A DNA stretch of 64,000 nt from JAIVJM01 sp963816985 (GCA_963816985.1 CAWFMF010000004.1:4030001-4094000), one strand, 5' to 3'; counted from the first letter of the stretch, positions 45,987 to 52,353 are shown. Notes: generated by a model not told the origin, from the sequence alone. Made by a program: numbers and translations.

Positions 45987-46455
45987 ACTCACGAACCTCC
46001 TCGACCGGCGAGAGGGATTGCAGGTCGGGCTCGACCCAACGGGCGCGCGCTTCGGCGGAGAATAAAAGCCCGCGCGTGTAAAAAGTCAACGGCAGGCCGA
46101 CCGACGAGCCGCGAATCAGGTCGTTGGCGAGCGCGACGAGCGAGCGGCCCTCGTTCAGCTCGCCCTCCAGAAACGAGCGCACGAAGCGCATCCAGAAGAG
46201 CGTTAAGGTCTCGTGGTAGCCGCCCGTCGGCGTCGTCGGGATGCCGTGCGATTCGTTATAGAGTTTAATCCCCGTGCGGACGCGCGCGACCGCCTCCGGC
46301 CAGTCGAATTGGAGGACGTACCAGAGCGCGACCGTCAGGTGCGACGCGTGCGTCCACTCCGCGCGCGCGAGCGTGCGCGCCTCGAACCCGCGCACGACGG
46401 CGAGGATTTCGCCCGTCGTGCGGTAGGTCGCCGTCTCCGTGTAGCTCGTCTTCAT
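45976..46455 (-). CDS. Conserved protein of unknown function
   Basis: A 159-residue soluble protein beginning MKTSYTETATYRTTGEIL. It contains EWTHASHLTVALWYVLQFDW and GGYHETLTLFWMRFV, with several His and Trp residues that look conserved. I recall similar uncharacterised proteins with a WTHxxHL motif, but no function. The last codons overlap the Hsp90 start, implying coupled translation. A GGAGAG site is upstream of 46455. Confidence 0.68.
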   Translation of the reverse strand: MKTSYTETATYRTTGEILAVVRGFEARTLARAEWTHASHLTVALWYVLQFDWPEAVARVRTGIKLYNESHGIPTTPTGGYHETLTLFWMRFVRSFLEGELNEGRSLVALANDLIRGSSVGLPLTFYTRGLLFSAEARARWVEPDLQSLSPVEEVREYAA

Positions 46456-46504
46456 GGCCGTCTCTCCGTGCGGTCTCTTTCTCTCAAACAATTAAACGTC
46501 TAAA

Positions 46505-46632
46505 GCGGCGACAAGGATTGCGGAAACGTTTGTCCCGTTGTTCGGCTGCTGAACTAACGCGCGTCGCCGCGCGTCCGGGGAGTTGCACCCCGGCTCCTAC
46601 GGGTTGGATGTAGTTCCCACGGCATTCGCCGC
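46505..46632 (-). ncRNA. Y-like RNA 5 (Y RNA with permuted tRNA module)
   Basis: The 5' strand at 46632-46626 (GCGGCGA, followed by ATGCCG) pairs perfectly with 46511-46505 at the 3' end. Between them lie a T-arm (46575-46593, stem CCGGGG, loop TGCAACT), a six-base acceptor-like stem (46569-46574 with 46557-46562), then TA and a D-arm (46540-46554, stem GTTC/GAAC). The order T-arm, acceptor, D-arm is that of a permuted tRNA whose anticodon arm is replaced by the Ro-binding stem. Confidence 0.8.
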
Positions 46633-46646
46633 GACTGATAAATGTA

Positions 46647-46783
46647 GGGCGACGACAAAAATTGGCGAAACTTCGCGCTCTACCGTTGAGCTATGCCCAC
46701 CACAAAAAGCGAGGTGGACACCGGGACTCGAACCCGGAACCGCGTGATTGACAATCATGTAGTTCCGCCCGCATTCGTCGCCC
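46647..46783 (-). ncRNA. Y-like RNA 4 (Y RNA with permuted tRNA module)
   Basis: The terminal stem GGGCGACGA/TCGTCGCCC is nine bases (46775-46783 with 46647-46655) with the box GACGAATG. It contains a textbook T-arm (46721-46737, CCGGG TTCGAGT CCCGG), an eight-pair acceptor-like stem (46713-46720 with 46694-46701) and a canonical D-arm (46677-46691, GCTC AACGGTA GAGC). A TGATTGTCAATCA hairpin precedes the T-arm. This is the clearest member of the set. Confidence 0.87.
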
Positions 46784-46799
46784 GTCCCAAGAACCTGTT

Positions 46800-46924
46800 G
46801 GGGTGACAAGTATTGGAAAGACATTTGAGCACGGCCCGGAGGCCGCAGGGGAAATCACTCCCCACAAGGCTCGACACGCCACATCGGGCATGCTTCGTGA
46901 TGTAGTCCTTCCGGCATTCACCCC
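46800..46924 (-). ncRNA. Y-like RNA 3
   Basis: The terminal stem GGGGTGA/TCACCCC (46918-46924 with 46800-46806) shows a compensated change: the usual C-G pair of the box is T-A here, so base pairing is kept. The box GTGAATGCCG and TACATC follow. The inner part has a weak T-arm-like hairpin (GGC GTGTCGA GCC) and two other stems instead of a regular D-arm. Confidence 0.75.
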
Positions 46925-46939
46925 CGAAGAACTGTCGCG

Positions 46940-47017
46940 AGTCAGGAGTCTCAGAGTCTGGAGTCAAAGGCAAAAGCATTTCTTGACTCCAGACTCTGAG
47001 ACTTCAGACTCCAGACT
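46940..47017. repeat. Word-repeat hairpin between Y-like RNAs 2 and 3
   Basis: AGTCAGGAGTCTCAGAGTC and its tandem words (46940-46966) pair imperfectly with 46984-47017. It belongs to the intergenic hairpin family. Confidence 0.7.
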
Positions 47018-47023
47018 TTTTTA

Positions 47024-47118
47024 TGGCGACAAGATTATTGAGAGTCTCGGCCACCGGACAGGATGGCCGGGCAGGGGTCGAACCTGCTGTAGCCATGTAC
47101 TCCCAACGGCATTCGCCA
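47024..47118 (-). ncRNA. Y-like RNA 2
   Basis: The terminal stem TGGCGA/TCGCCA (47113-47118 with 47024-47029) has the box GGCGAATG and the shared TACATG. A canonical T-arm (47071-47087, GCAGG TTCGACC CCTGC) is followed by a perfect acceptor-like CGGCCA/TGGCCG stem with a ten-base loop. The D-arm is degenerate. Confidence 0.82.
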
Positions 47119-47137
47119 CACTCAAAGAACGTCGGAA

Positions 47138-47210
47138 GAGGCCGACGAGTTTTACCGGGATACGGTTTTCATCTCCCAGGGATGATGTAATCCCGACGGC
47201 ATTCGGCCCC
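47138..47210 (-). ncRNA. Y-like RNA 1 (short form)
   Basis: The copy nearest Ro60 is only 73 bases. The terminal stem GGGGCCGA/TCGGCCTC (47203-47210 with 47138-47145) has one G-T pair and the box GCCGAATG. The conserved GAATGCCGTCGGGATTACAT is present, but there is no canonical T-arm or D-arm. It may be a minimal Ro ligand. Confidence 0.72.
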
Positions 47211-47215
47211 GGAAA

Positions 47216-47322
47216 AGAGTTCAAAGTTTAAAGTTCAAAGTTCAAAGTCCCTTCAAGCTCAAGTCACAGTTTCAAGTTGCGAGACCGTCAACTTTGAACT
47301 TTGAACCTTGAACTTTGAACTC
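47216..47322. repeat. Word-repeat hairpin after Ro60
   Basis: Tandem TTCAAAG words (47216-47248) pair with tandem CTTTGAA words (47289-47322). It lies between the Ro60 stop codon and the first Y-like RNA. Confidence 0.8.
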
Positions 47323-47323
47323 C

Positions 47324-48877
47324 CTAAAGGACAACCGCTTCGACGCGACCGACCCAGTGGCCGGCGTCGAGTCTTCCGGCGGCGAACTCGGCGACGAGGT
47401 CGAAGACCTGATCCGAGAAGCCGCCGATGTTGAGAACGTCCTCACGCTCCTGCGCTTGCGACGTGCCGTAGGGCTGCAAGTCAATGCAGACCAGACGCGC
47501 ACGCGGGTTGCGCTGCTTGAAGGCGCTCCACTGGCGCATCGTCTCCGTCCCGCGACCGCCCGACGCGTCCACCCACGACTCGTTATCCGAGACGTAGATG
47601 ACGAGGTCGCCCTCGGCGCGTCGCTGGTTGAGGAGGGCGAGCGGCGCGCCGCAATTCGTGCCGCCGCCGCCGACCCCCGCGAGCTTCTGCGCGTTCGTCA
47701 TCACGCTGTCGCGCGCGTTGAGGTCGAGGCTCACCACGTCCTGCTCGAACGGAATCACTTCGGCGCGCGGGTTGCGGCGCAGCACCGCCGCCGCGACGAG
47801 CGCGGCCACGTCAACACAGCGCACCGCGCTCGTCGAGCCCTTGCGGTAGCCCGTCACCGGGCTCAACATCGAGCCCGACACGTCCGGGAAGACGTAGACC
47901 TTGCCTTCGACCTGCGGCACGTTGCGGACGGCGATATCCATTGCGTCCTGCAACGCGTCGCGCACTTCGCGCGGCACACGCTTATCGGTCATGTTGTAAG
48001 CCGCCATGAGCTGGTACGGGAAGACCCGCGCCTTCTCGACCAACACGGGGTCGCTCAAACGACGTGCGACGAGTTCGGCCATGCCGGGCTCATCAAAGAC
48101 GCCGTGGCGCGCGAACGTGTTGAGGTTCATGCGCGTCATCTGCCACGGGGCGCGGCGCGCAATCGCCGTCCACTCGGCCTTGCCGAGCGCGAGCGCCGTC
48201 AACATCTGGAACGGCACGTCGGGCACTTCCGTTCGGTCGCCCGCCTTGTACGCCTCGAAGCGGCGCACGACTTCGGGCAGCGCCCCGGCGTCGTGCTCAC
48301 GACCGACGAGGTAGCCGTAGAGCGCCTCGCGCTCGCGCGTGCGCGGTCGCGGGTGCACCATTCGGACGAGGTCGGCGAACGAGGGCGACTGGCCGACGCT
48401 CGCGCGGAAGATGGCCGCCTCGTCGCGCGCTTCGAGCCACTCGCGCACCAGACGCTTCGGGGCCGTGCCGAGCGACTTGCGCCCGACAGCGCCCGAACGC
48501 ACGATCTGCACGAAGTTGCGGAGCATCTTCGCGTTGTCCACGACGCGCGGGAAGACGCGCGCCAAAAGCTTCACGTCCTTCGACGAGAGCACGGCGAGGA
48601 GGAGCGCGGGCGTGTCCTTCATGAAGCCGCGCTCACGCGCGAAGACCGCCGTCTTGGCGATGAACTCCGCGTCAACTCGCTCGCACAGCTCAAGCACCTT
48701 CGCGAGCTGCTCTTCGGCCCCGGCGTAGAACGTCGAGTTGAGGCAGCCCGTCGCCGCGTACTGCGCGAGCGCGTGCTCCGGCTTGAAGGCGTAGGCGGGT
48801 GCGCGCTCTTCGTTCACGGCGTCCGTCGCCGGGATGAGCTTGCCGATGATTGACTTGAAAAGGTTCTTGTTTGCCAT
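47324..48877 (-). CDS. rsr: Ro60/Rsr orthologue (TROVE-vWA RNA-binding protein)
   Basis: A 517-residue protein. The start at 48877 (MANKNLFKSIIGKLIP) follows GGAGG by five bases. Residues to about 310 form the TROVE helical-repeat ring, with typical segments AVFARERGFMKDTPALLLAVL and GRKSLGTAPKRLVREWL. The C-terminal von Willebrand A domain has the metal site VFPDVSGSM at about 330-337 and GGGGTNCGAPL. Ro60 binds Y RNAs on its outer ring and misfolded RNA ends in its channel. It lies between an 11-tRNA block and five Y-like RNAs on the same strand, which strongly supports function in RNA handling. Confidence 0.93.
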   Translation of the reverse strand: MANKNLFKSIIGKLIPATDAVNEERAPAYAFKPEHALAQYAATGCLNSTFYAGAEEQLAKVLELCERVDAEFIAKTAVFARERGFMKDTPALLLAVLSSKDVKLLARVFPRVVDNAKMLRNFVQIVRSGAVGRKSLGTAPKRLVREWLEARDEAAIFRASVGQSPSFADLVRMVHPRPRTREREALYGYLVGREHDAGALPEVVRRFEAYKAGDRTEVPDVPFQMLTALALGKAEWTAIARRAPWQMTRMNLNTFARHGVFDEPGMAELVARRLSDPVLVEKARVFPYQLMAAYNMTDKRVPREVRDALQDAMDIAVRNVPQVEGKVYVFPDVSGSMLSPVTGYRKGSTSAVRCVDVAALVAAAVLRRNPRAEVIPFEQDVVSLDLNARDSVMTNAQKLAGVGGGGTNCGAPLALLNQRRAEGDLVIYVSDNESWVDASGGRGTETMRQWSAFKQRNPRARLVCIDLQPYGTSQAQEREDVLNIGGFSDQVFDLVAEFAAGRLDAGHWVGRVEAVVL

Positions 48878-49016
48878 CACTGCCTCCGGCCCGCACACGC
48901 GCACACACACGCGACCGCCACGAAAGCGACGCCTGCGGGCGGTCGAGGTAAAAAAGTTCACGCCGTCGAAAACGAAAGTACCTTGTGAGTTCAGCGACGA
49001 GCGCTCTCGTCAGAGA

Positions 49017-49088
49017 CTGCGGGAGAAGGAATCGAACCTCCGTCTCCGGGTTCAGAGCCCGGCGCGCTGCCGGTTGCGCCATCCCGCA
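49017..49088 (-). tRNA. tRNA-Gln(CTG)
   Basis: Acceptor TGCGGGA/TCCCGCA, anticodon stem CCGGG/CCCGG, loop CTCTGAA, T-loop TTCGATT. Class I, no encoded CCA. It is the last tRNA of the array before Ro60. Confidence 0.9.
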
Positions 49089-49099
49089 AAAGAAAACAT

Positions 49100-49173
49100 T
49101 GGTCGCGGCGGAGGGAGTCGAACCCTCATTAATCGCTTATCGAGCGAACGCTCTACCGTTGAGCTACGCCGCT
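49100..49173 (-). tRNA. Ile-like tRNA (GAT?) with C33
   Basis: D-arm GCTC/GAGC and T-arm GAGGG/CCCTC are normal and CCA is encoded. The anticodon loop read in frame is TCGATAA, giving GAT (Ile), but position 33 is C instead of the nearly universal T. The acceptor has an A1-G72 mismatch. A shifted loop would give CGA. The isotype is tentative. Confidence 0.6.
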
Positions 49174-49185
49174 GGAAAAATTCGA

Positions 49186-49259
49186 TAGGCCGGGTCGGAG
49201 TCGAACCGACGATGTCCCGATTAAAAGTCGGGTGCCTTAACCAGCTTAGCTACCGGCCT
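49186..49259 (-). tRNA. tRNA-Lys(TTT)
   Basis: Acceptor AGGCCGG/CCGGCCT, anticodon loop CTTTTAA on stem CCCGA/TCGGG, T-arm GTCGG/CCGAC. Class I, no CCA. Confidence 0.93.
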
Positions 49260-49275
49260 GCGTCTGGAATGGAAA

Positions 49276-49347
49276 CTCCGGCGGAGGGAATCGAACCCCC
49301 GATGACTGCATTAACAGTGCAGCGCCTTACCGCTTGGCGACGCCGGA
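49276..49347 (-). tRNA. tRNA-Asn(GTT)
   Basis: Acceptor TCCGGCG/CGCCGGA, D-arm GCC/GGC, anticodon loop CTGTTAA on stem CTGCA/TGCAG. No CCA. Confidence 0.92.
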
Positions 49348-49352
49348 AGAAA

Positions 49353-49429
49353 TGGTTGCGGGGGCAGGAGTCGAACCTGCCGTGAAACGGTTTATGAGAC
49401 CGTTGAGCCGCCCTTGCTCTATCCCCGCG
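49353..49429 (-). tRNA. Initiator tRNA-fMet(CAT)
   Basis: The acceptor CGCGGGG/CCCCGCA leaves C1 opposite A72, the hallmark of bacterial initiator tRNA, and A73-CCA is encoded. The anticodon loop is CTCATAA. The anticodon stem ACGGT/ACCGT has only part of the usual three G-C pairs. Initiator tRNAs are rare in accessory tRNA arrays. Confidence 0.85.
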
Positions 49430-49451
49430 TCATGGACTTTACGGACTGCGA

Positions 49452-49528
49452 CTGCGGCGGTGGGAGTCGAACCCACATCTTCTCGTTTACAAGACGAACG
49501 CTCTCGTTTCCAGTTGAGCTACGCCGCA
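49452..49528 (-). tRNA. tRNA-Thr(TGT)
   Basis: Acceptor TGCGGCG/CGCCGCA, anticodon loop CTTGTAA, T-arm GTGGG/CCCAC. The D-loop is long (12 bases). No CCA. Confidence 0.92.
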
Positions 49529-49538
49529 AAAAAATGGA

Positions 49539-49612
49539 TGGACCGGGAGGGACTCGAACCCTCACCTAACAGTTTGCAAGACTGTCGCTCTAGCCAGTTA
49601 AGCTACCAGCCC
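49539..49612 (-). tRNA. tRNA-Ala(TGC)
   Basis: Acceptor GGGCTGG pairs with CCGGTCC, with a G3-T70 wobble, the alanine identity pair. Anticodon loop CTTGCAA. Confidence 0.94.
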
Positions 49613-49616
49613 AAAG

Positions 49617-49694
49617 AGCCGTAACAAACCGTGAACCGTGACAGGAAGGAATTGGTTTTCTCCTGTCACTTGTTACGGTTTACCTGTCACGGCT
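49617..49694. repeat. Word-repeat hairpin between tRNA-Ala and tRNA-Met
   Basis: AGCCGTAACAAACCGTGAAC and following bases (49617-49645) pair with 49662-49694. Related words recur at 52764-52850. Confidence 0.75.
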
Positions 49695-49702
49695 TTTAAG
49701 AA

Positions 49703-49775
49703 TTGCGGAGGCGGGAGTTGAACCCGCGACCTTTGGCTTATGAGGCCACCGCTCTGCCGCCTGAGCTACTCCGCA
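49703..49775 (-). tRNA. tRNA-Met(CAT), elongator type
   Basis: Acceptor TGCGGAG/CTCCGCA with a normal T1-A72 pair, anticodon loop CTCATAA, T-loop TTCAACT. It could instead be the Ile2 tRNA modified at C34; sequence alone does not decide. No CCA. Confidence 0.85.
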
Positions 49776-49788
49776 GCGGGAAATGTTT

Positions 49789-49865
49789 TGGCGGGCCCGG
49801 CAGGACTCGAACCTGCGACGATCTGTTTAGAAGACAGACGCTCTCTCCATCTAAGCTACAGGCCC
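49789..49865 (-). tRNA. tRNA-Arg(TCT)
   Basis: Acceptor GGGCCTG/CGGGCCC, anticodon loop CTTCTAA on TCTGT/ACAGA, T-arm GCAGG/CCTGC. G73-CCA is encoded. Confidence 0.93.
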
Positions 49866-49870
49866 GGATG

Positions 49871-49954
49871 AAAGTCAGAAGTCAGAAGTCAGAACGATGA
49901 ACTGAAAGATAAGTTGTTTTCAGTTCATCGTTCATCGTTCTGACTTCTGACTTT
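49871..49954. repeat. Word-repeat hairpin between tRNA-Arg and tRNA-Val
   Basis: Tandem GTCAGAA words then GATGAACTGAAA (49871-49906) pair with 49918-49954. The same words form the hairpin at 53585-53660. Confidence 0.82.
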
Positions 49955-49959
49955 GCTTT

Positions 49960-50036
49960 TGGTGGCCGGTGAAGGAGTTGAACCTTCAACATCCAGTTTG
50001 TAAGACTGGCGCTCTTCCGGGTTGAGCTAACCGGCC
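49960..50036 (-). tRNA. tRNA-Val(TAC)
   Basis: Acceptor GGCCGGT/ACCGGCC, anticodon loop CTTACAA on CCAGT/ACTGG, T-loop TTCAACT. A73-CCA is encoded. Confidence 0.93.
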
Positions 50037-50046
50037 CGAAGTTGAA

Positions 50047-50118
50047 CGGTCGGAGTTGGCATCGCACCAACCTCTTCGCTTTTTCAGAGCGACGCTAATC
50101 TGTCTCAGCTATCCGACC
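50047..50118 (-). tRNA. tRNA-Phe(GAA) with unusual T-loop
   Basis: Acceptor GGTCGGA/TCCGACC and anticodon loop CTGAAAA are regular. The T-loop is TGCGATG rather than TTCGANT, so the usual T54-pseudouridine55 pair is not possible. No CCA. It is the first tRNA after the HNH gene. Confidence 0.82.
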
Positions 50119-50180
50119 AAGATGAGGGTCGGGCGGGAGAGCCTTTAACAACTTCGACTCTCCCGCCGCGAGGTTGACCG

Positions 50181-50741
50181 TCAAGCGCTCGCCCTCTGTT
50201 CGTCCGCGTCGCGGACGGCGAAGAGGTACTTGCGCCATTCGGGCCGCGACTCGGCGTAGTGGCAGAGCATCACCCGGTCGAGGCCGACGCGGAGCGCGCG
50301 CTGCGGGGTGAGTAGGGGCATCCGCGCCTCTTCGGGAGTGCGGCTGCCCTTGCGGCTGTTGCAGGCGACGCAGGCGGTCGCGAGGTTCTCCGGCGTCGAG
50401 CGGCCCTGCCGTGCGCGCGGCGTGATGTGGTCGAGCGTCAAATCCTGCGCCGACTTCTTCTGGCCGCAGTACTGGCACTGGAAGCGGTCGCGGACGTAGA
50501 TGCGCAGGCGCTTCATCCCCGCGGTCTGCCGCTTGCGCCGGACGTTGACGTAGGTGCGCAGGCGGATGACGCTCGGCACGGGGAACTCGGCCCGTGCCGA
50601 ACGCAGCACGCGCTCGCCGTCGAACTCTTCGACGAAGACGACGCCCCGCAGCGAGAGGCACATCGCGCGCGCCACCCCGACGGTGCCGAGCGGCTCGTAA
50701 GAGAAGTTGAGCAACAGCACACGGCCATTCAACACTGCCAT
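50181..50741 (-). CDS. HNH endonuclease family protein
   Basis: A 186-residue protein; the start at 50741 follows AAAGGAGGT. The N-terminal part (VLLLNFSYEPLGTVGVARAM) and VIRLRTYVNV are typical of a widespread bacterial HNH family of unknown target. The nuclease core has CQYCG (Cys89, Cys92), LTLDHITPRARQG (His105), TPENL and ACVACNSRKGSRTPEEA, so a zinc site and the HNH residues are intact. It sits between the two tRNA blocks. A role in moving the array or in cutting nucleic acid under stress is possible. Confidence 0.9.
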   Translation of the reverse strand: MAVLNGRVLLLNFSYEPLGTVGVARAMCLSLRGVVFVEEFDGERVLRSARAEFPVPSVIRLRTYVNVRRKRQTAGMKRLRIYVRDRFQCQYCGQKKSAQDLTLDHITPRARQGRSTPENLATACVACNSRKGSRTPEEARMPLLTPQRALRVGLDRVMLCHYAESRPEWRKYLFAVRDADEQRASA

Positions 50742-50765
50742 CCCGGCACCTCCTTTCGTGTCTGC

Positions 50766-50792
50766 GACGGGCGGCGACGTGCGCCGCCCGTC
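50766..50792 (-). promoter_or_regulatory. Perfect 11-base hairpin just before the HNH gene
   Basis: GACGGGCGGCG and CGCCGCCCGTC are exact complements with a five-base loop, about ten bases before the HNH ribosome site. No T-run follows, so a processing site, attenuator or protein-binding stem is more likely than a terminator. Confidence 0.6.
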
Positions 50793-50876
50793 TTGGTTAA
50801 AGGCAGTGCGAGTGCTTGGTGAGGGGCCTCCGCGGGCGCGGGGCACACTCGCAAACTTGATTCAGGAGAAACGCCT

Positions 50877-51671
50877 TCAGTCGAGGAAGACGACGTTGTG
50901 AACCCAGGGGGCTTCGCCCTCAGTGTTCATCACCACGCGGTGCCAGCCGTCGAGCACGACCGTCCGGTGATCCTTGTGCCGGACGCTCCCGCGCACGTAG
51001 AGCTGCGGGTCGCGCACCATCGGCTGCCAACCCCACTTCCTCGCCTTCGGGTTTTCGTGCAGGAGTGTTTCGTAGTCCGACATCGAGATGCCAGCCGGGC
51101 GATTAAAGCAGACCATGACCGTCCTGCCTCCCACGCGGAAGGCGTACTGGCAGACGTGCGGCTTGCTGCCCGCGCCGCGCCTGAGCGGCTCGTTGCGGAG
51201 CATCGCGCTCTGTGTCAAAGGGATTTCCGGCTGCGGGACGAAGAACCACTCGCCCTGCCGGACGAAGGCTTCGTTGCGGCGACGGAAACGGTTCTTGTCG
51301 CGTCTGAGGTTGAGATGCATCGCCCTCCGCACGAGGGGCGGTTGCAGCGCGCGCATCGCGGTCGAGACGCCCGCCACCGCTTTGCCGGGCACGGCGCACA
51401 CGAACCAGTGGCGCTCGTCGTGACCGCACAGGAACTTCTCCTTCTTCTCGCCCCTTCGGGCCAGCAGGAGGAGGTGACGCGCGTCGGCCCGCAGGTCAAC
51501 GACCTCGTACTCGACGTGCTCTCCGGGCAGAAGGCGGATGTCGAAGAACTCCCCCTTGCGGTCGTTCCCGATATCAATGCCCGAAGGACGACGCCAGCCG
51601 CCGCTCACCTCTCGGAACTTGAGGCGTGCGCCCATCTCTTCAAACTTCTTCTCTAACAATCCGTTGTCCAT
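50877..51671 (-). CDS. Unrecognised 264-aa protein of the tRNA array
   Basis: I do not recognise this protein. It starts after AAGGA and is rich in Arg, His, Trp and aromatic residues, which fits RNA binding. Notable segments are LCGHDERHWFVCAVPG (82-96), MHLNLRRDKNRFRRRNEAFVRQGEWFFVP split around residue 130, CFNRPAGISMSDY (188-200) and VRHKDHRTVVLDGWHRVVMN (230-249). His and Asp clusters could form a catalytic site. No membrane segment or signal is seen. It lies between tRNA-Cys with its small ORF and the HNH gene on the same strand. Confidence 0.75.
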   Translation of the reverse strand: MDNGLLEKKFEEMGARLKFREVSGGWRRPSGIDIGNDRKGEFFDIRLLPGEHVEYEVVDLRADARHLLLLARRGEKKEKFLCGHDERHWFVCAVPGKAVAGVSTAMRALQPPLVRRAMHLNLRRDKNRFRRRNEAFVRQGEWFFVPQPEIPLTQSAMLRNEPLRRGAGSKPHVCQYAFRVGGRTVMVCFNRPAGISMSDYETLLHENPKARKWGWQPMVRDPQLYVRGSVRHKDHRTVVLDGWHRVVMNTEGEAPWVHNVVFLD

Positions 51672-51735
51672 ACATTTCCTTTAGTCTGTGCCCCTCCGAG
51701 GGGGCGAGTTTTCGGAAGCGCGGACGCGGGAGAGT

Positions 51736-51852
51736 TCAGCTCGACGGAAAGGCGCGTGCCTTTCGGTAAAGGATTTCACCCGCGCCGCCCCCGCGGCCCC
51801 TGAAGGCCCGCAGGAAGATTCTGGCGACGTAATGCAGACGGATCAGCGTCAT
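51736..51852 (-). CDS. 38-aa basic peptide in the array
   Basis: An ATG at 51852 follows AAGGAGG with a seven-base spacer, the strongest ribosome site of the locus. The peptide starts MTLIRLHYVARIFLRAF and is amphipathic and basic, followed by a Gly-rich part. It lies between tRNA-Cys and the 264-aa gene. It may be a leader peptide or a small toxin-like helix. Confidence 0.5.
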   Translation of the reverse strand: MTLIRLHYVARIFLRAFRGRGGGAGEILYRKARAFPSS

Positions 51853-51919
51853 GCGTTGACCTCCTTGTTGGCGTTCGTTTAGAGACTCGCGCGGACACGA
51901 AAGACCCGCGCAGGCGAAG

Positions 51920-51993
51920 AGCACGCGACCGGATTCGAACCGGTGATGGACGGTGTTGCAGACCGCCGCCTTAGACCGCTTGGCTACGCGTGC
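51920..51993 (-). tRNA. tRNA-Cys(GCA)
   Basis: Acceptor GCACGCG/CGCGTG​C, anticodon loop CTGCAAC on GCGGT/ACCGT, T-arm ACCGG/CCGGT, discriminator T as expected for Cys. No CCA. Confidence 0.92.
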
Positions 51994-52006
51994 CACAAGA
52001 AGAAGT

Positions 52007-52081
52007 TGGAACGGGAGAAGGGAGTCGAACCCTCAAGACGAGTTTGGAAGACTCGGATGTTGCCGTTTACATCACTCCCGC
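52007..52081 (-). tRNA. tRNA-Gly(TCC)
   Basis: Acceptor GCGGGAG/CTCCCGT, D-stem ATGT/ACAT, anticodon loop CTTCCAA, T73-CCA encoded. Its body closely resembles the Leu-anticodon tRNA at 53039. Confidence 0.92.
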
Positions 52082-52087
52082 GTGAGT

Positions 52088-52167
52088 TGGAGGGCGGTGC
52101 AGGAATCGAACCCGCATCTGAGCCGTTCGAAGCGGCCCGCTTTTTTATTCCGTTAAGCTAACCGCCC
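52088..52167 (-). tRNA. tRNA-Arg(TCG), array copy
   Basis: Acceptor GGGCGGT/ACCGCCC, anticodon loop CTTCGAA on GGCCG/CGGCT, a D-loop enlarged by an A-run, T73-CCA encoded. It duplicates the isotype of the solitary tRNA-Arg at 58478 with a different body. Confidence 0.88.
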
Positions 52168-52179
52168 TTGTAAAAGATT

Positions 52180-52256
52180 TGGAGTGAACGGCGGGAGTCG
52201 AACCCGCGTCTCCGGCATGGCACGCCAGCGCTCTCGACCGTCTGAGCTACGTCCAC
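52180..52256 (-). tRNA. tRNA-Gly(GCC)
   Basis: Acceptor GTGGACG/CGTTCAC (one G-T), anticodon loop GTGCCAT on CTGGC/GCCGG, T73-CCA encoded. Confidence 0.9.
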
Positions 52257-52271
52257 CGAAAGGAAAGGGAA

Positions 52272-52344
52272 TCGGAGCGGCGAGATTCGAACTCGCGTCG
52301 TCTTGCTCCCAAGGCAAGTGCCTGAGCCTCTAGGCTACACTCCG
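52272..52344 (-). tRNA. tRNA-Pro(TGG)
   Basis: Acceptor CGGAGTG/CGCTCCG with the C1-G72 pair typical of bacterial Pro, anticodon loop CTTGGGA on CTTGC/GCAAG. No CCA. Confidence 0.93.
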
Positions 52345-52353
52345 TGAAAAAGT

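Noticed and set aside
46691..47231. Several open frames across the Y-RNA region
   Set aside because: They are translations of the structured RNAs and hairpin; base pairing is conserved, not codons.
48834..50070. Plus- and minus-strand frames of 60-180 codons over the lower tRNA block
   Set aside because: They run through tRNA genes and change frame from tRNA to tRNA; the tRNA cloverleafs explain the sequence.
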